Assembly (NCBI RefSeq): GCF_000373985.1
Contig: NZ_KB893056.1
Coordinates: forward strand, 1-56,508
Direction of reading: 5' to 3'
Source of the DNA: Desulfobacter curvatus DSM 3379
GTDB taxonomy: Bacteria > Desulfobacterota > Desulfobacteria > Desulfobacterales > Desulfobacteraceae
DNA: 56,508 nucleotides
Below, piece by piece: positions 45,625 through 54,873 of this stretch; the stretch's first letter is position 1; the number at the start of each line of letters is the position of its first letter. The notes under the pieces were generated by a model. The model saw only the letters and a program-made list of their open reading frames with translations, did no database searches and had not been told where the DNA came from. A program made the position numbers and the translations under genes.

Positions 45625-47766
45625 TTATAGTATTTCGAGAACTTCCCTAATTTTTGTTGCAAACTGCTTTTTGGTAAAAGGTTTCTCTAAAACTGTACGA
45701 ATTCCTTTTTGTTCAGCCGTTTCCTTCGAGATTCTGTTGCTGGAGCCCGTGCATACCATGATTCTAATATCAGGCCTGATTTTCAGCAGTTCCTGCGCAA
45801 TTTGGTCTCCCGCCATCTTCGGCATGGAATAATCGGTAATCACCAGATCAAATTTATCCGGCCGGCTTTGAAAAACCTCAAGAGCATCAATGCTGCACAT
45901 TCTTGAGGTAACCGTATATCCCAGCCGCTCCAATATATTTTTTTCTATGGCAATGATTTCCGGTTCATCGTCTACAAGCAGGATATGTTCCGTGCCGGAT
46001 GGAATATCACTTTCGCTAATACTATCCTTTTCATGAAGCGTTTTCTTTTCAACGGGGAAATAAATTTTGAATTCCGATCCTTCGCCCGGTTGACTGTTTA
46101 TGTGGATATCTCCCTTCATTTTGGCAACAATCCCGTGAACCACCGAAAGTCCCAGGCCGGTTCCTTTTCCGTTCTTTTTGGTTGTAAAAAATGGGTCAAA
46201 TATGCTTTCCTTGATTTCCTTGGGTATGCCGGTGCCGGTATCACTCACTATCAGACAAGCGTAACGACCGGGGGCCAAGTGCGGACTATGCTCACTGGTA
46301 TTTGTTTCTTTTAACCCTACGCTCAAGGTACCGCCACTGTTCTCCATGGCATGATAGGCGTTGGTGATCAGATTGATGATGATCTGCTGGATCTGTATGG
46401 GGTCCGCTATCACAGGGCCGCATCCCGGATCAATTTTTTCCTGTATCTCTATAGTTGTGGGAATGGTTGATCTAAGCATTTTCATGGTTTCTTTTAAAAC
46501 AGGCTGTATTTTCATCAACCGCATCTCTGTCTCTTCCTGACGGGAAAAAGTCAGAATCTGTTGGATAAGCTCTTTTGCTCTTATTGCCCCCGAATGTATC
46601 TGCCGGACACGGGATCTGGCCGGATCATCCTTGGGAAGATCCTCTAAAAGCATTTCTGAATGCCCCATTATGGGGAAAAGGATATTGTTGAAGTCGTGGG
46701 CAATGCCTCCAGCTAAGGTGCCGATGGCTTCCATTTTTTGGGCTTGGACTAACTGATTTTCAAGTTTTTTTTGTTCTTTTTCGTATTGGACCCTTTCACT
46801 GATGTCACGAACCACAGCTAAAACTCGCCCCTTCCCTCCAATTTCGGTATTTCTAAAGGCCACCTCAACCCAAAAGCAGTTACCGCTTTTATGTCTGGCC
46901 TTCCACTCAAATAACTGTGGCCCCTCGTCGATAGATTTTTTTAGTTTTTTAACTGCCTCTTCTTGTGTATAAGGATCAATACTATAGCTGATATCACCTA
47001 CATTAAATTCTAAAACTTCATGATGAGCGTATCCATACATATCCAGCATGGTTTGGTTAACATCCATGATCTTCCCGGTTTCTACATCATGAAGAATAAT
47101 TGCATCGCTGCTGGAGTTGTATATTTCCCGATAATTTCTTTCACTTTCAATTAATTTTTTCTCCGATTGTTTCTTCTCCGTAATATCTTTCCCCTCCGGA
47201 ACGATATAAACCATGTTGCCATTATCATCATGAACAGGCGTCAATGAAAACTCAATATATTGTTTGTCACCTTTGGTATCCACATGAGTTGTTTCAAAAT
47301 TTATTGACTTGCCTTCTTTAACCATCTGAATAGATTTTTTAATTTTAAGCTGCTGTTCCTTGGAATGAGACCAAAGGGGCAATTCCCATATGTATTTACC
47401 CACAAGTTCACTGCAATTAACCCCAACCATGTTGCAGAACATGTCATTTGCCATTATCAATCTGCCATTAACATCAAGTAAACCTGTTAGTTGAAATCGG
47501 TGATTGAAAATGGCCTGGAGTTTTTTTTCTGTTTGTACATATTTTTGAATCTCTCTGCGTAATAGGAAAAAAATTATCAATGCCGAAATTAAAATAAAAG
47601 CGAAGCCCTTTATCGATTGTACTATCGTTATGTTCTCAGAATTTTTAACAAAAAAAAATAATATTTGGTCAGAGAATATTATATATAGCGCTGAAAATGC
47701 AGCATAGATAAAGGAAATTTTTATTGATATCCGCTCTTTTAAAAATAATCGGTAAATATTTTTCAT
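45625..47766 (-). CDS. Membrane hybrid histidine kinase (PAS-PAS-HisKA-HATPase-REC)
   Basis: The 713-aa protein has two membrane segments (about 12-38 and 51-69) with almost no periplasmic domain, two PAS domains (80-200 and 205-330), and a HisKA domain with phospho-His357 in AHDFNN. An HATPase follows (Asn469, DTGTGIP 509-515, GKGTGLGLS), then a receiver with phospho-Asp645 in ITDYSMP and Lys695. All catalytic residues are present. There is no output domain, so it should pass phosphate to a partner. Two genes for exported proteins lie directly upstream on the same strand. Confidence 0.93.
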   Translation of the reverse strand: MKNIYRLFLKERISIKISFIYAAFSALYIIFSDQILFFFVKNSENITIVQSIKGFAFILISALIIFFLLRREIQKYVQTEKKLQAIFNHRFQLTGLLDVNGRLIMANDMFCNMVGVNCSELVGKYIWELPLWSHSKEQQLKIKKSIQMVKEGKSINFETTHVDTKGDKQYIEFSLTPVHDDNGNMVYIVPEGKDITEKKQSEKKLIESERNYREIYNSSSDAIILHDVETGKIMDVNQTMLDMYGYAHHEVLEFNVGDISYSIDPYTQEEAVKKLKKSIDEGPQLFEWKARHKSGNCFWVEVAFRNTEIGGKGRVLAVVRDISERVQYEKEQKKLENQLVQAQKMEAIGTLAGGIAHDFNNILFPIMGHSEMLLEDLPKDDPARSRVRQIHSGAIRAKELIQQILTFSRQEETEMRLMKIQPVLKETMKMLRSTIPTTIEIQEKIDPGCGPVIADPIQIQQIIINLITNAYHAMENSGGTLSVGLKETNTSEHSPHLAPGRYACLIVSDTGTGIPKEIKESIFDPFFTTKKNGKGTGLGLSVVHGIVAKMKGDIHINSQPGEGSEFKIYFPVEKKTLHEKDSISESDIPSGTEHILLVDDEPEIIAIEKNILERLGYTVTSRMCSIDALEVFQSRPDKFDLVITDYSMPKMAGDQIAQELLKIRPDIRIMVCTGSSNRISKETAEQKGIRTVLEKPFTKKQFATKIREVLEIL

Positions 47767-47779
47767 AAATGAACTTGAA

Positions 47780-48220
47780 TTACTCCTGATTAATCCAGTA
47801 ACGGGTCCACGGGCATCGTTCCTTGTAAGGATAACGAATCAGTTCCGTAGCAAGAATGCGAAAATCCTTGTCTCTGACGGTGAAATAGGAAACCACCTTT
47901 TTTTCCCTTAAGTCCCTTAATCCCATGGCAACATACAAGGTTTGGTACTGCCCTTGAACATCGCACTTAACCGCCCCGGTCAGGATGGTGATATCCAGTT
48001 CCCGGGTAACGTTGAAAAGGTTTACCATGGCCACGGTAAACGCTTTTCCCTTAAAATGGTTCTCGGCATCCGTCCGGGTGAGTTCGCATTGAATGAAATT
48101 TTTAAATCCGGCCTCCAGCTCATAAAATTCCTGATCTGCCCCACGGCCGGTCCCAGGAACCGTTAAAAAAAATATGAATATGACGCTCCAAATCTTTATG
48201 AATTTATCCATTTTATCCAT
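47780..48220 (-). CDS. Exported hypothetical protein
   Basis: The 146-aa protein has a signal peptide (hydrophobic residues about 9-22, cleavage near GRGA) and a small mature domain with three cysteines. It begins inside the 3' end of the upstream exported pseudo-receiver gene (8-base overlap) and ends 13 bases before the hybrid kinase. I do not recognise its family. The position suggests a periplasmic partner of the kinase or of the upstream protein. Confidence 0.72.
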   Translation of the reverse strand: MDKMDKFIKIWSVIFIFFLTVPGTGRGADQEFYELEAGFKNFIQCELTRTDAENHFKGKAFTVAMVNLFNVTRELDITILTGAVKCDVQGQYQTLYVAMGLRDLREKKVVSYFTVRDKDFRILATELIRYPYKERCPWTRYWINQE

Positions 48221-49034
48221 TTACAGGTTGTGTGGCTATTTCTTTTTCAGGTTTGATCAAGCTTTTTATGGTTTGTTGAAGGCGATTCAATGCCACGGGG
48301 GTAACCGTGACCGTCCCGGCTCCTGAAAATTTTGACAGGTATTGCCGCATGCGCTTTTCGTTATTATAACCGGTTTCCACAAGAATGGGTATTGTGTGAT
48401 CAATTTTGAGCAGTTTATCCACAAAGGCCTGGGAGCCCATACCAGGTATATCGTAATTCACAATGACCATTTTAAATTTTTCAGGCTGATTTCTAAATAC
48501 GCCCAACGCCACTTCAGGATCGCCGGAGATCATGCCGATATATCCCATACGTTTGACCACAGTATCGATAAGTTCACTGCGTTTGTTGTTTTGATCCAGT
48601 ACCAGAATATGACCCCGACCGGCTATAATCCAGGCCTGCGTTTCCGACACATTTTTGGTGTCAAAAACACGGCTGCCTTCCATTGACCAGATTGTCGGAT
48701 TGAAGGGGTGGACATTTGTCACATCTGTTTTATAGACTTTCGAAGCAATGAACAAATCGTTTTCATTATCAGGGACCTTGACAATAAACCCTTTATCCTG
48801 GGCAACATACCGGCGCAGCCATCTGCGGTATTCAGGGTGTTCCCCGGTGAGCACCAGCATCTTTAAGCCTGCATGGGAGCGCACCTGAAAGGAATGGTAA
48901 ATCATGGGGGCTTTGGCATAGTCTTCCTGACTTTCCATGTAGTTTTCTTCTACAAACTCCACCATGAAATCCCTGGCCCGGCATGGCACTGCCGTTACAA
49001 TCAAGACAAGCATCAGGATAAAATAACGTGTCAT
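48213..49034 (-). CDS. Exported protein with degenerate response-regulator receiver domain
   Basis: The 273-aa protein starts with a signal peptide (about 1-20, cleavage near CRA). An unrecognised domain (25-135) follows, then a receiver-like fold (141-262). The receiver aligns along its length with that of the kinase downstream (HILVLD, GYIGMISGDPEVALGVF, VIVNYDIPGM), but the phospho-acceptor Asp is Asn193 and the conserved Lys before Pro246 is Thr. It cannot accept phosphate in the usual way and would be outside the cytoplasm if the signal peptide works. The role is unknown. It overlaps the next gene by 8 bases. Confidence 0.75.
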   Translation of the reverse strand: MTRYFILMLVLIVTAVPCRARDFMVEFVEENYMESQEDYAKAPMIYHSFQVRSHAGLKMLVLTGEHPEYRRWLRRYVAQDKGFIVKVPDNENDLFIASKVYKTDVTNVHPFNPTIWSMEGSRVFDTKNVSETQAWIIAGRGHILVLDQNNKRSELIDTVVKRMGYIGMISGDPEVALGVFRNQPEKFKMVIVNYDIPGMGSQAFVDKLLKIDHTIPILVETGYNNEKRMRQYLSKFSGAGTVTVTPVALNRLQQTIKSLIKPEKEIATQPVNG

Positions 49035-49070
49035 AGCTGTCGTTCCTAAAGTTCTTGGGTTTAAAAGCTA

Positions 49071-49130
49071 ATAACGGCCATGGCCGACCTGGTCTATCAA
49101 CAACATAGGCTCAACCCATAACAAACAATA
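49071..49130. repeat. Dispersed intergenic repeat, copy C
   Basis: TAACGGCCATGGCCGACCTG matches the left arm of copy B, and AGGCTCAACCCATAACAAAC resembles the right arm of copy A. It is a mosaic of the other two, upstream of the exported pseudo-receiver gene. Confidence 0.65.
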
Positions 49131-49286
49131 AAACTAAAGACACCAACAATGCAGGACTAAAATGGGCGCCGCAGGCGCTTCACCCTCTTGTTTCTTGTAT
49201 CTTGTTTCCAGTTTCATATAAAACACTATCGGCATAAAACCCGCACTTCTTGATTGCATCCGGTAATGAATATTTCAAATTTGATC

Positions 49287-49649
49287 TTACAGCAGCGTTT
49301 TGGACAGAACAAACAGCAGACTGTAAAGAATGGTTAACACCAGCACAAGACGCCTGTGATCTGTGCTGCGCCGGCCCCGATACCGGGCAAGCAAAAGACC
49401 CGCAGCATTAATCAGGGCACCTGCCCCCAGCACATCAACAAGGAACCGGACATAGTTCTGATCCCAGTAACGCCTTAATTCAAGCTGATAGAAACGGTCA
49501 AAAAAGGTTTCAAATTCGGGTTGAGCCCTGTGAAAAATCAGAATGGCAATAATTAATCCTGCACAGGCAGCGATATTTATCCAGATAAAAACAAGCCTGA
49601 AAAGATCCGTGGGCTTTCGTCTTTCCGATTGTCTTTTCTTTTCAGGCAT
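49287..49649 (-). CDS. Small membrane protein (120 aa)
   Basis: A basic N-terminus is followed by three hydrophobic segments (about 18-40, 68-88 and 100-119), so it should be an inner-membrane protein. The ends between helices are Arg-rich (RYRGRRSTDHRR). No family is recognised. It lies 21 bases after the DUF299 regulator gene on the same strand. Confidence 0.7.
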   Translation of the reverse strand: MPEKKRQSERRKPTDLFRLVFIWINIAACAGLIIAILIFHRAQPEFETFFDRFYQLELRRYWDQNYVRFLVDVLGAGALINAAGLLLARYRGRRSTDHRRLVLVLTILYSLLFVLSKTLL

Positions 49650-49670
49650 AACGTCAAAAATGAAGTTTAA

Positions 49671-50564
49671 TCACAAAGTTAAATTGCTTTGCGGGCTGCC
49701 CTGATGGGGTATAAAGTCCCTTATATGGGCATTGGCTTTGAACCTGCGCGTAATCATTTCAATGATCTCCTCGGCACTGGTCTCTATGGGTTTATTGCTC
49801 ACATTGATCATGGAATAGCCCTTGGTAATGAAATATTTCTGGGCGTGTTCAATCTCCTTTTCAATTTCATCCTTTCCGGAATAGGCGTAGATATCCTTTG
49901 CCCCCAGGCTCTCCTGGCGCATTCTCCTGTGCGCCTGCAGCTGTTCCGGGTTGATGTTCAGTGCAAATACCCGGCGCCGGTCCACAAGGTCCAGGCTCCG
50001 GGGCATGGGAACACCGGGGACAAAGGGGATATTGGCCACTTTCCACCCCAAAACGCTCATATACATTGACAACGGTGTTTTTCCGGCCCTGGACAGTCCG
50101 ATCAACACAATTTCGGCTTCAGCAATACTCTCAGGATTCAAACCGTCATCATGGGCCAGGGCAAAATCAATGGCAGACACCTGTTCTAAATTTACCAGGT
50201 GAATCTCCCGATAGAGTCCCGGGGTTTCCAGGGGCTTACGGTCAAGAAATGTTTCTATTTTTGAAATAATGGGGCCCATCAGATCAATGGTGACAATATG
50301 ATTATCCATGCCCTGACGCGTGAGATACCTGCGAAGGTTTGAATCAACAATGGTATGAACAATAATACTTTCAATATCCTTGACCTTATCGATGAGATCA
50401 TCGACCTGGCTCTCCGTACGTAGCCTGGGGACTTTTACAACACTGATATCGGAATCAGGAAATTGTACAAGGGTGGATTCCACGAGATGAAAAGCGTTGA
50501 CACCCTCACCGCAGGAAGCAATGTATATCATTTGGAATTTGCCGGATCCAAGCATGTTTTTCAT
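49671..50564 (-). CDS. PPDK/PEP-synthase regulatory protein (DUF299)
   Basis: The 297-aa protein has the DUF299 plan: an N-terminal domain opening IYIASCGEGVNAFH and a nucleotide-binding site GLSRAGKTPLSMYMS, then PFVPGVPMPRSL and a C-terminal helix region ending RRFK. Known members phosphorylate and dephosphorylate the dikinase on a threonine by using ADP and Pi. The presence of ppdK in the same window fits. I cannot tell from sequence alone whether PPDK or PEP synthase is the target. Confidence 0.92.
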   Translation of the reverse strand: MKNMLGSGKFQMIYIASCGEGVNAFHLVESTLVQFPDSDISVVKVPRLRTESQVDDLIDKVKDIESIIVHTIVDSNLRRYLTRQGMDNHIVTIDLMGPIISKIETFLDRKPLETPGLYREIHLVNLEQVSAIDFALAHDDGLNPESIAEAEIVLIGLSRAGKTPLSMYMSVLGWKVANIPFVPGVPMPRSLDLVDRRRVFALNINPEQLQAHRRMRQESLGAKDIYAYSGKDEIEKEIEHAQKYFITKGYSMINVSNKPIETSAEEIIEMITRRFKANAHIRDFIPHQGSPQSNLTL

Positions 50565-50645
50565 AAAATAAGGCCTTTATCCTGTCGAAGTTTTACGTTA
50601 TAAACCACCCATACATAAACCTGAAACAAGAGTCAATTAAATATT

Positions 50646-51077
50646 ATGGAACACCAGGACAGCGGCCCAGATGCAAAAAGGCATTCCGGGGCGCAATTGG
50701 ATCAGACGCGTTCCCAAGCCATTCTGCAGGCGAGCAGTAACGGCAGGCTTACATGTGCAAGTGCCCATCGCCTTGCGAAGGCACAAAATTGTTTGCCAAA
50801 GCAGATCGGTATACAGGCGGATCTACTTGAATTGCGTATCGCACAATGCCAACTCGGTCTTTTCGGATCCCCCCAGGGCAAAAAGAATTTCAATCCCGAT
50901 GCCGGCATTACACAGCAATTAAAGGACAGGATACTTGATGCTCAGTCTGACGGAAAAATTGACTGCAAAACCTGCTGGGAGATAGCAAAGGAATTTAAAA
51001 TTACCAGAATAGATATGGGGTCTGTCTGTGAGCGGCTTGAAATCCGGATCAAACCCTGTCAGTTGGGGGTATTCTAA
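50646..51077 (+). CDS. Protein with two tandem 50-residue Cys-containing repeats
   Basis: The 143-aa protein is built from two similar units (about 22-73 and 92-143). Each has a short helix pattern AILQAxSxG(R/K)(L/I)xC, a middle helix-turn-helix-like part, and the end LE(L/I)RIxxCQLGxF. Cysteines 37/107 and 68/138 are at equal places. It looks like a winged-helix-like duplicated domain, perhaps binding metal. I do not recognise a characterised family. There is no Shine-Dalgarno at the ATG. A CGTTATAAAC motif lies 40 bases upstream (50596-50605). Confidence 0.7.
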   Translation: MEHQDSGPDAKRHSGAQLDQTRSQAILQASSNGRLTCASAHRLAKAQNCLPKQIGIQADLLELRIAQCQLGLFGSPQGKKNFNPDAGITQQLKDRILDAQSDGKIDCKTCWEIAKEFKITRIDMGSVCERLEIRIKPCQLGVF

Positions 51078-51084
51078 AATTTAA

Positions 51085-51450
51085 TCAAGTCTCTTTGCTG
51101 TCCGACACCTTCTTAAGCGCCTTTTTCCTTCGCCGCTGCTTCTGTTTTTTCACCCGGGCTAATTTTTGGGCTGTGGCATCAGGCATCCCGAATTGCAACT
51201 GTTCAATCTTTTCCACCAGGGATCTCAAGGCCATAAACCGGTTCAGATGCTGGGATCTATACTTCCCGAATTTTACAGTTATTTGGGTGGGCACATGGGT
51301 CAAAAATACGGCAGAGGATGACTTATTTACCTTTTGGCCACCACGGCCCGAGGATTTTATAAATTTCTCCTGGATATCTTTTTTTGAAATACCCAAATGA
51401 TTCATTTTCTTTTCAAGGGCTCTTATTTTATCTATATCAGGACCGGGCAT
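51085..51450 (-). CDS. Release-factor-like GGQ protein (ArfB type)
   Basis: The 121-aa protein consists of the peptidyl-tRNA hydrolysis domain with GRGGQKVNK at about 35-43, and a strongly basic C-terminal tail (KKQKQRRRKKALKK). No codon-recognition domain is present. Such proteins free stalled ribosomes by hydrolysing the peptidyl-tRNA. The basic tail recalls ArfB. It is encoded on the other strand from the duplicated-repeat gene. Confidence 0.88.
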   Translation of the reverse strand: MPGPDIDKIRALEKKMNHLGISKKDIQEKFIKSSGRGGQKVNKSSSAVFLTHVPTQITVKFGKYRSQHLNRFMALRSLVEKIEQLQFGMPDATAQKLARVKKQKQRRRKKALKKVSDSKET

Positions 51451-51464
51451 CGGGATTTCAGCCG

Positions 51465-53177
51465 CTATATTTTTTTTAATGGTATTTTTTGGGGGTTAAA
51501 AAATTTTCCAATTTTTTCAGACATCTCTTTTATGGAAAGCGGTTTGGATAACACCCCCCTAATACCTATTTGCGCCATCATATCCAAGGTAATGTCGTCG
51601 CTGAATCCCGTACAAAGAAAGATAGGGATATCCGGGCGAAACTCCCTTATGTTTTCCGCCAGACAATCGCCGTTCATATGCGGCATATACAGATCCGTAA
51701 TCACAAGATCATAGGTTAAAGGCTCTTTTTTGAAATGTGTCAGGGCAACCAAAGAATCTGTCATGGTTGTGGTACGGCACCCTAAACGCTCCAGCATGGA
51801 TTTTGCTACTTTGAGAATGATGTCTTCGTCATCCACAAAAAGGACATGGATCTTATATTCAATGTCGATTTTCTCATTTAGGGCAGGCACATGAAGTCGT
51901 GGTTCAATACTTTTTTCCGAAAATTTTGGAAAATACAACTTGAACTCACTTCCCTTGCCCGGCTGGCTGTGTACCTTTATGCCGCCGGCCATATCTTTTA
52001 CAATACCATAAACAACAGACAATCCCATGCCGGTTCCATCCTCATTGCCCTTGGTGGTATAAAACGGTTCAAAAATACGGCTCATCACCTCCTTTGACAT
52101 TCCCTCGCCTGTATCCGAAACACTTAGACAAATATACTCTCCCGGCTTGACCCCGCCGTTGGAATCAGATTGAGAAACATTTACAGGCGTTAATGAAATT
52201 TCGATTACACCGCCTGTCTTACCCATGGCATGCACGCCATTGCTGACCAAATTCATTATAATCTGATGTAGTTGGGTGGGATCGGCAATAACAGGCGGAC
52301 AGTTTGGATCTACAATTCTTTTTATTGAAATATAGCGTGGAATACCGGACTTCATCAGCTTGAGTACGGTCTCTATACTATTTTGTATTTGTAACGGCTC
52401 TCTTTTAATTTTCTTTTGACGGGAAAAATTTAAAATTTGCCGGACAAGTTCTTTTGCCTGCAGGGCACTTTCATGAAGCTGAGCCAGCCTTTCTTTTGTT
52501 TCATCGTCATAGGCAGCGCTTTTAAGAATCAAAAGCTCTGCATTTCCTATAATGGGAAACAGCATATTATTAAGATCATGGGCGACACCACCTGCCAGGG
52601 TGCCAAGGGATTCCAGCTTCTGGACCTGGGCCATCTTTTCATGAATCTTCATCTCATTGGAAACATTCTGCTGTACACCTACATAGTTGGTAATGTCACC
52701 ATTTTTATCCCTGACCGAAGATATGGTAATTTCCATTATGCAAAAAGTGTTGTCTTTTTTTTTAAACTCGGCATGGCCGCTCCACACCCGCCCGGAACTG
52801 ATAATGGCCCGCAGGTTAATATTAAACTGGCTATCATATTTCTTGCTTCTGAACATGCTGATATCCCGGCCGATGCACGCTTCCCTGGAAAACCCGGTCA
52901 GGGTCTCAAAGGCGGAATTGATATACAGGATAATACCTTCGGAATTTGTGATATAGACCATTTCCGAAATTTGCTCGACTGCAGCCAGCAGCAATTCTCT
53001 CTCTTTCTCAATTTTTTGATTGATTGCAGCCGCAAACTCAACGGGATCAGAGCCAACACTTTTATCAATGGTCCGAAATTTTTTAAGTGTAACGATCTCT
53101 TGTTTCAGGGTAGCCTTTTCAAGTTCAAGCTCCTTAATCCGTTTTACTAAACTGTTATATGACGCCTTTTGAGACAT
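51465..53177 (-). CDS. Soluble hybrid histidine kinase (PAS-HisKA-HATPase-REC)
   Basis: The 570-aa protein begins with a coiled coil (about 5-35) and has no membrane segment. A PAS domain (60-175) is followed by HisKA with phospho-His200 in AHDLNN, an HATPase domain (Asn309-Asn313 region, DTGEGM, GTGMGLS) and a receiver with phospho-Asp495 in ITDLYMP and Lys545. It is similar in plan to the membrane kinase at 45625, so the two are likely paralogues. It starts with ATG preceded by AGGAGG and ends 15 bases before the GGQ gene. Confidence 0.92.
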   Translation of the reverse strand: MSQKASYNSLVKRIKELELEKATLKQEIVTLKKFRTIDKSVGSDPVEFAAAINQKIEKERELLLAAVEQISEMVYITNSEGIILYINSAFETLTGFSREACIGRDISMFRSKKYDSQFNINLRAIISSGRVWSGHAEFKKKDNTFCIMEITISSVRDKNGDITNYVGVQQNVSNEMKIHEKMAQVQKLESLGTLAGGVAHDLNNMLFPIIGNAELLILKSAAYDDETKERLAQLHESALQAKELVRQILNFSRQKKIKREPLQIQNSIETVLKLMKSGIPRYISIKRIVDPNCPPVIADPTQLHQIIMNLVSNGVHAMGKTGGVIEISLTPVNVSQSDSNGGVKPGEYICLSVSDTGEGMSKEVMSRIFEPFYTTKGNEDGTGMGLSVVYGIVKDMAGGIKVHSQPGKGSEFKLYFPKFSEKSIEPRLHVPALNEKIDIEYKIHVLFVDDEDIILKVAKSMLERLGCRTTTMTDSLVALTHFKKEPLTYDLVITDLYMPHMNGDCLAENIREFRPDIPIFLCTGFSDDITLDMMAQIGIRGVLSKPLSIKEMSEKIGKFFNPQKIPLKKI

Positions 53178-53386
53178 GTTCCTCCTGGAAAAAGAACCAG
53201 CGATTGTTAAGAAATTAACGAAAAGAGGTAATTTTTGTATATTCTTATCTAAAAGTATGACGGTTTGACAAGAAATTTTTCACAAAACTGCGAATTTGAG
53301 CGATTTAGGTATTTAATATAAACCACGATGAATGATATGATATTTAATTTGGTTTCGACCTAACACAAGGAACGGAGGTTAAGGAG

Positions 53387-53818
53387 TTGTATTCAAAAAT
53401 TGTTATTTTAGATTTTCCGCCAAGATCGGCCCAAGAACCCATTGTCTGCCAGCTGGTTAAGAAATATGACCTGATGTTTAATATCCTCAAGGCACGAATA
53501 TCTTCAAAAAGAGAAGGCCATATGGTGCTTGAAATCTCTGGTGCCGGGAAAGCGGCGTTTAACAAGGGGATCACCTATTTAAAGGAACATGGGGTTCTTG
53601 TATCCACACCCGAACATAAAATTTTCAAAGATGAAGAAAGATGCACCCATTGCGGCGCATGCACCGCAGTCTGTCCCACGGGGGCGCTGTACATCAAACG
53701 GCCTGAAATGGAAGTGATATTTGACAGGGAAAAATGCAGCCTGTGTGAGCGCTGTCTTCTGACCTGCCCCGTCCGAGCCATGGGTTTGTTCAGTGATGAT
53801 TTAAAAGAAACTGCCTGA
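53387..53818 (+). CDS. NIL-domain 2[4Fe-4S] ferredoxin
   Basis: The 143-aa protein joins an N-terminal NIL domain (about 1-75) to a bacterial ferredoxin domain with two CX2CX2CX3C motifs (Cys86/89/92/96 and Cys117/120/123/127). The start is TTG at 53387 with GGAGG eight bases upstream. Proteins of this type are linked in anaerobes to sulfur handling and homocysteine formation. Its stop shares one base with the start of mnmA, so it probably works with tRNA thiolation. Confidence 0.9.
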   Translation: MYSKIVILDFPPRSAQEPIVCQLVKKYDLMFNILKARISSKREGHMVLEISGAGKAAFNKGITYLKEHGVLVSTPEHKIFKDEERCTHCGACTAVCPTGALYIKRPEMEVIFDREKCSLCERCLLTCPVRAMGLFSDDLKETA

Positions 53819-54873
53819 TGTCTGATTCACCGGTTGTAGCCGTGGCTCTGAGCGGGGGAATAGATTCCATGGTGGCAGGGTTTCTTGTTAAACAGCGTTT
53901 TAAAAAAGTGCTCGGCGTTCATTTCACCACCGGCTATGAAAAACGTATGCCGGATCTATCCGGCCTGGCGTCCGTCTTCGGATTTCCCGTTCACACCATA
54001 GACCTGTCCCGGGAATTTGAGACCCGGGTGGTTGAATATTTTGTGTCAACCTATATGGCGGGGAAAACACCGAATCCATGCCTTGTCTGCAATATGCAGA
54101 TAAAATTTAAGAGGTTGTTTGAGCATGCGCAAACGCTTGGGGCGGATTTGATGGCAACCGGCCATTATGCAACGGTGGTCAACAAATATACGTCCGGCAG
54201 AAAAGCGTCCGGGCAGGCATGGCTTGAAAGGGGGGCTGACCTGAATAAAGACCAGTCCTATTTTCTATCCATGCTCTCCCCTGATATTTTGGACAGATTG
54301 GTGTTTCCCCTGTCCGATTTTACCAAAAGCCGGGTCCGGGAATTTGCCGGACAACACAACCTTGTACCGGTTGTACCGGGTGAAAGCCAGGATATCTGCT
54401 TTTTGCCGGATAAAGATCATGGAAGGTTCATTAACACCAAAACAAAAGTCTCCCCAAAGCCCGGGCCGGTGGTTGACGGTCAGGGGAAGACCGTGGGCTC
54501 CCATCAGGGGCTTCACAAATTCACGGTTGGCCAGCGCAGGGGAATCAATATTCCTGGCCCGGCACCTTACTATGTAAAAAAAATTGATATGAATACCAAC
54601 ACCCTTCATGTGTGTTTTAAGTCAGATCTTGCCCAAAAACGGATGACGGTTGAACAGATGGTCTGGAATTATCCTGAAAAGAAAAATATAAAAAACCTGA
54701 CTGTTCAGATCCGGTACGCACACAAAGCAGCCCCTGCCGGCCTTGACTGGGAGGACACCCGTGGCATTGTAACATTTGACACACCCCAAAATGCGGTAAC
54801 CCCCGGCCAGGCCGCAGTGTTCTATCAGGCAAACCGCGTATTAGGCGCCGGTTTGATTTCAGCAATTCAATGA
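53818..54873 (+). CDS. mnmA: tRNA-specific 2-thiouridylase MnmA
   Basis: The 351-aa enzyme has the PP-loop SGGIDS near the start, NPCLVCNMQIKF with Cys88/Cys91, and the partner cysteine Cys194 in GESQDICFLPD, then the C-terminal domains with HKFTVGQRRGI. It makes 2-thiouridine at the wobble position of tRNAs. Cys91 and Cys194 match the catalytic pair; Cys88 makes an extra CX2C that could hold a cluster (inference). It overlaps mtaB by four bases. Confidence 0.93.
   Translation: MSDSPVVAVALSGGIDSMVAGFLVKQRFKKVLGVHFTTGYEKRMPDLSGLASVFGFPVHTIDLSREFETRVVEYFVSTYMAGKTPNPCLVCNMQIKFKRLFEHAQTLGADLMATGHYATVVNKYTSGRKASGQAWLERGADLNKDQSYFLSMLSPDILDRLVFPLSDFTKSRVREFAGQHNLVPVVPGESQDICFLPDKDHGRFINTKTKVSPKPGPVVDGQGKTVGSHQGLHKFTVGQRRGINIPGPAPYYVKKIDMNTNTLHVCFKSDLAQKRMTVEQMVWNYPEKKNIKNLTVQIRYAHKAAPAGLDWEDTRGIVTFDTPQNAVTPGQAAVFYQANRVLGAGLISAIQ

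Noticed and set aside
49190..49216. Short direct repeat TCTTGTTTC / TCTTGTTTC
   Set aside because: A simple low-complexity repeat of nine bases between genes with no further structure.
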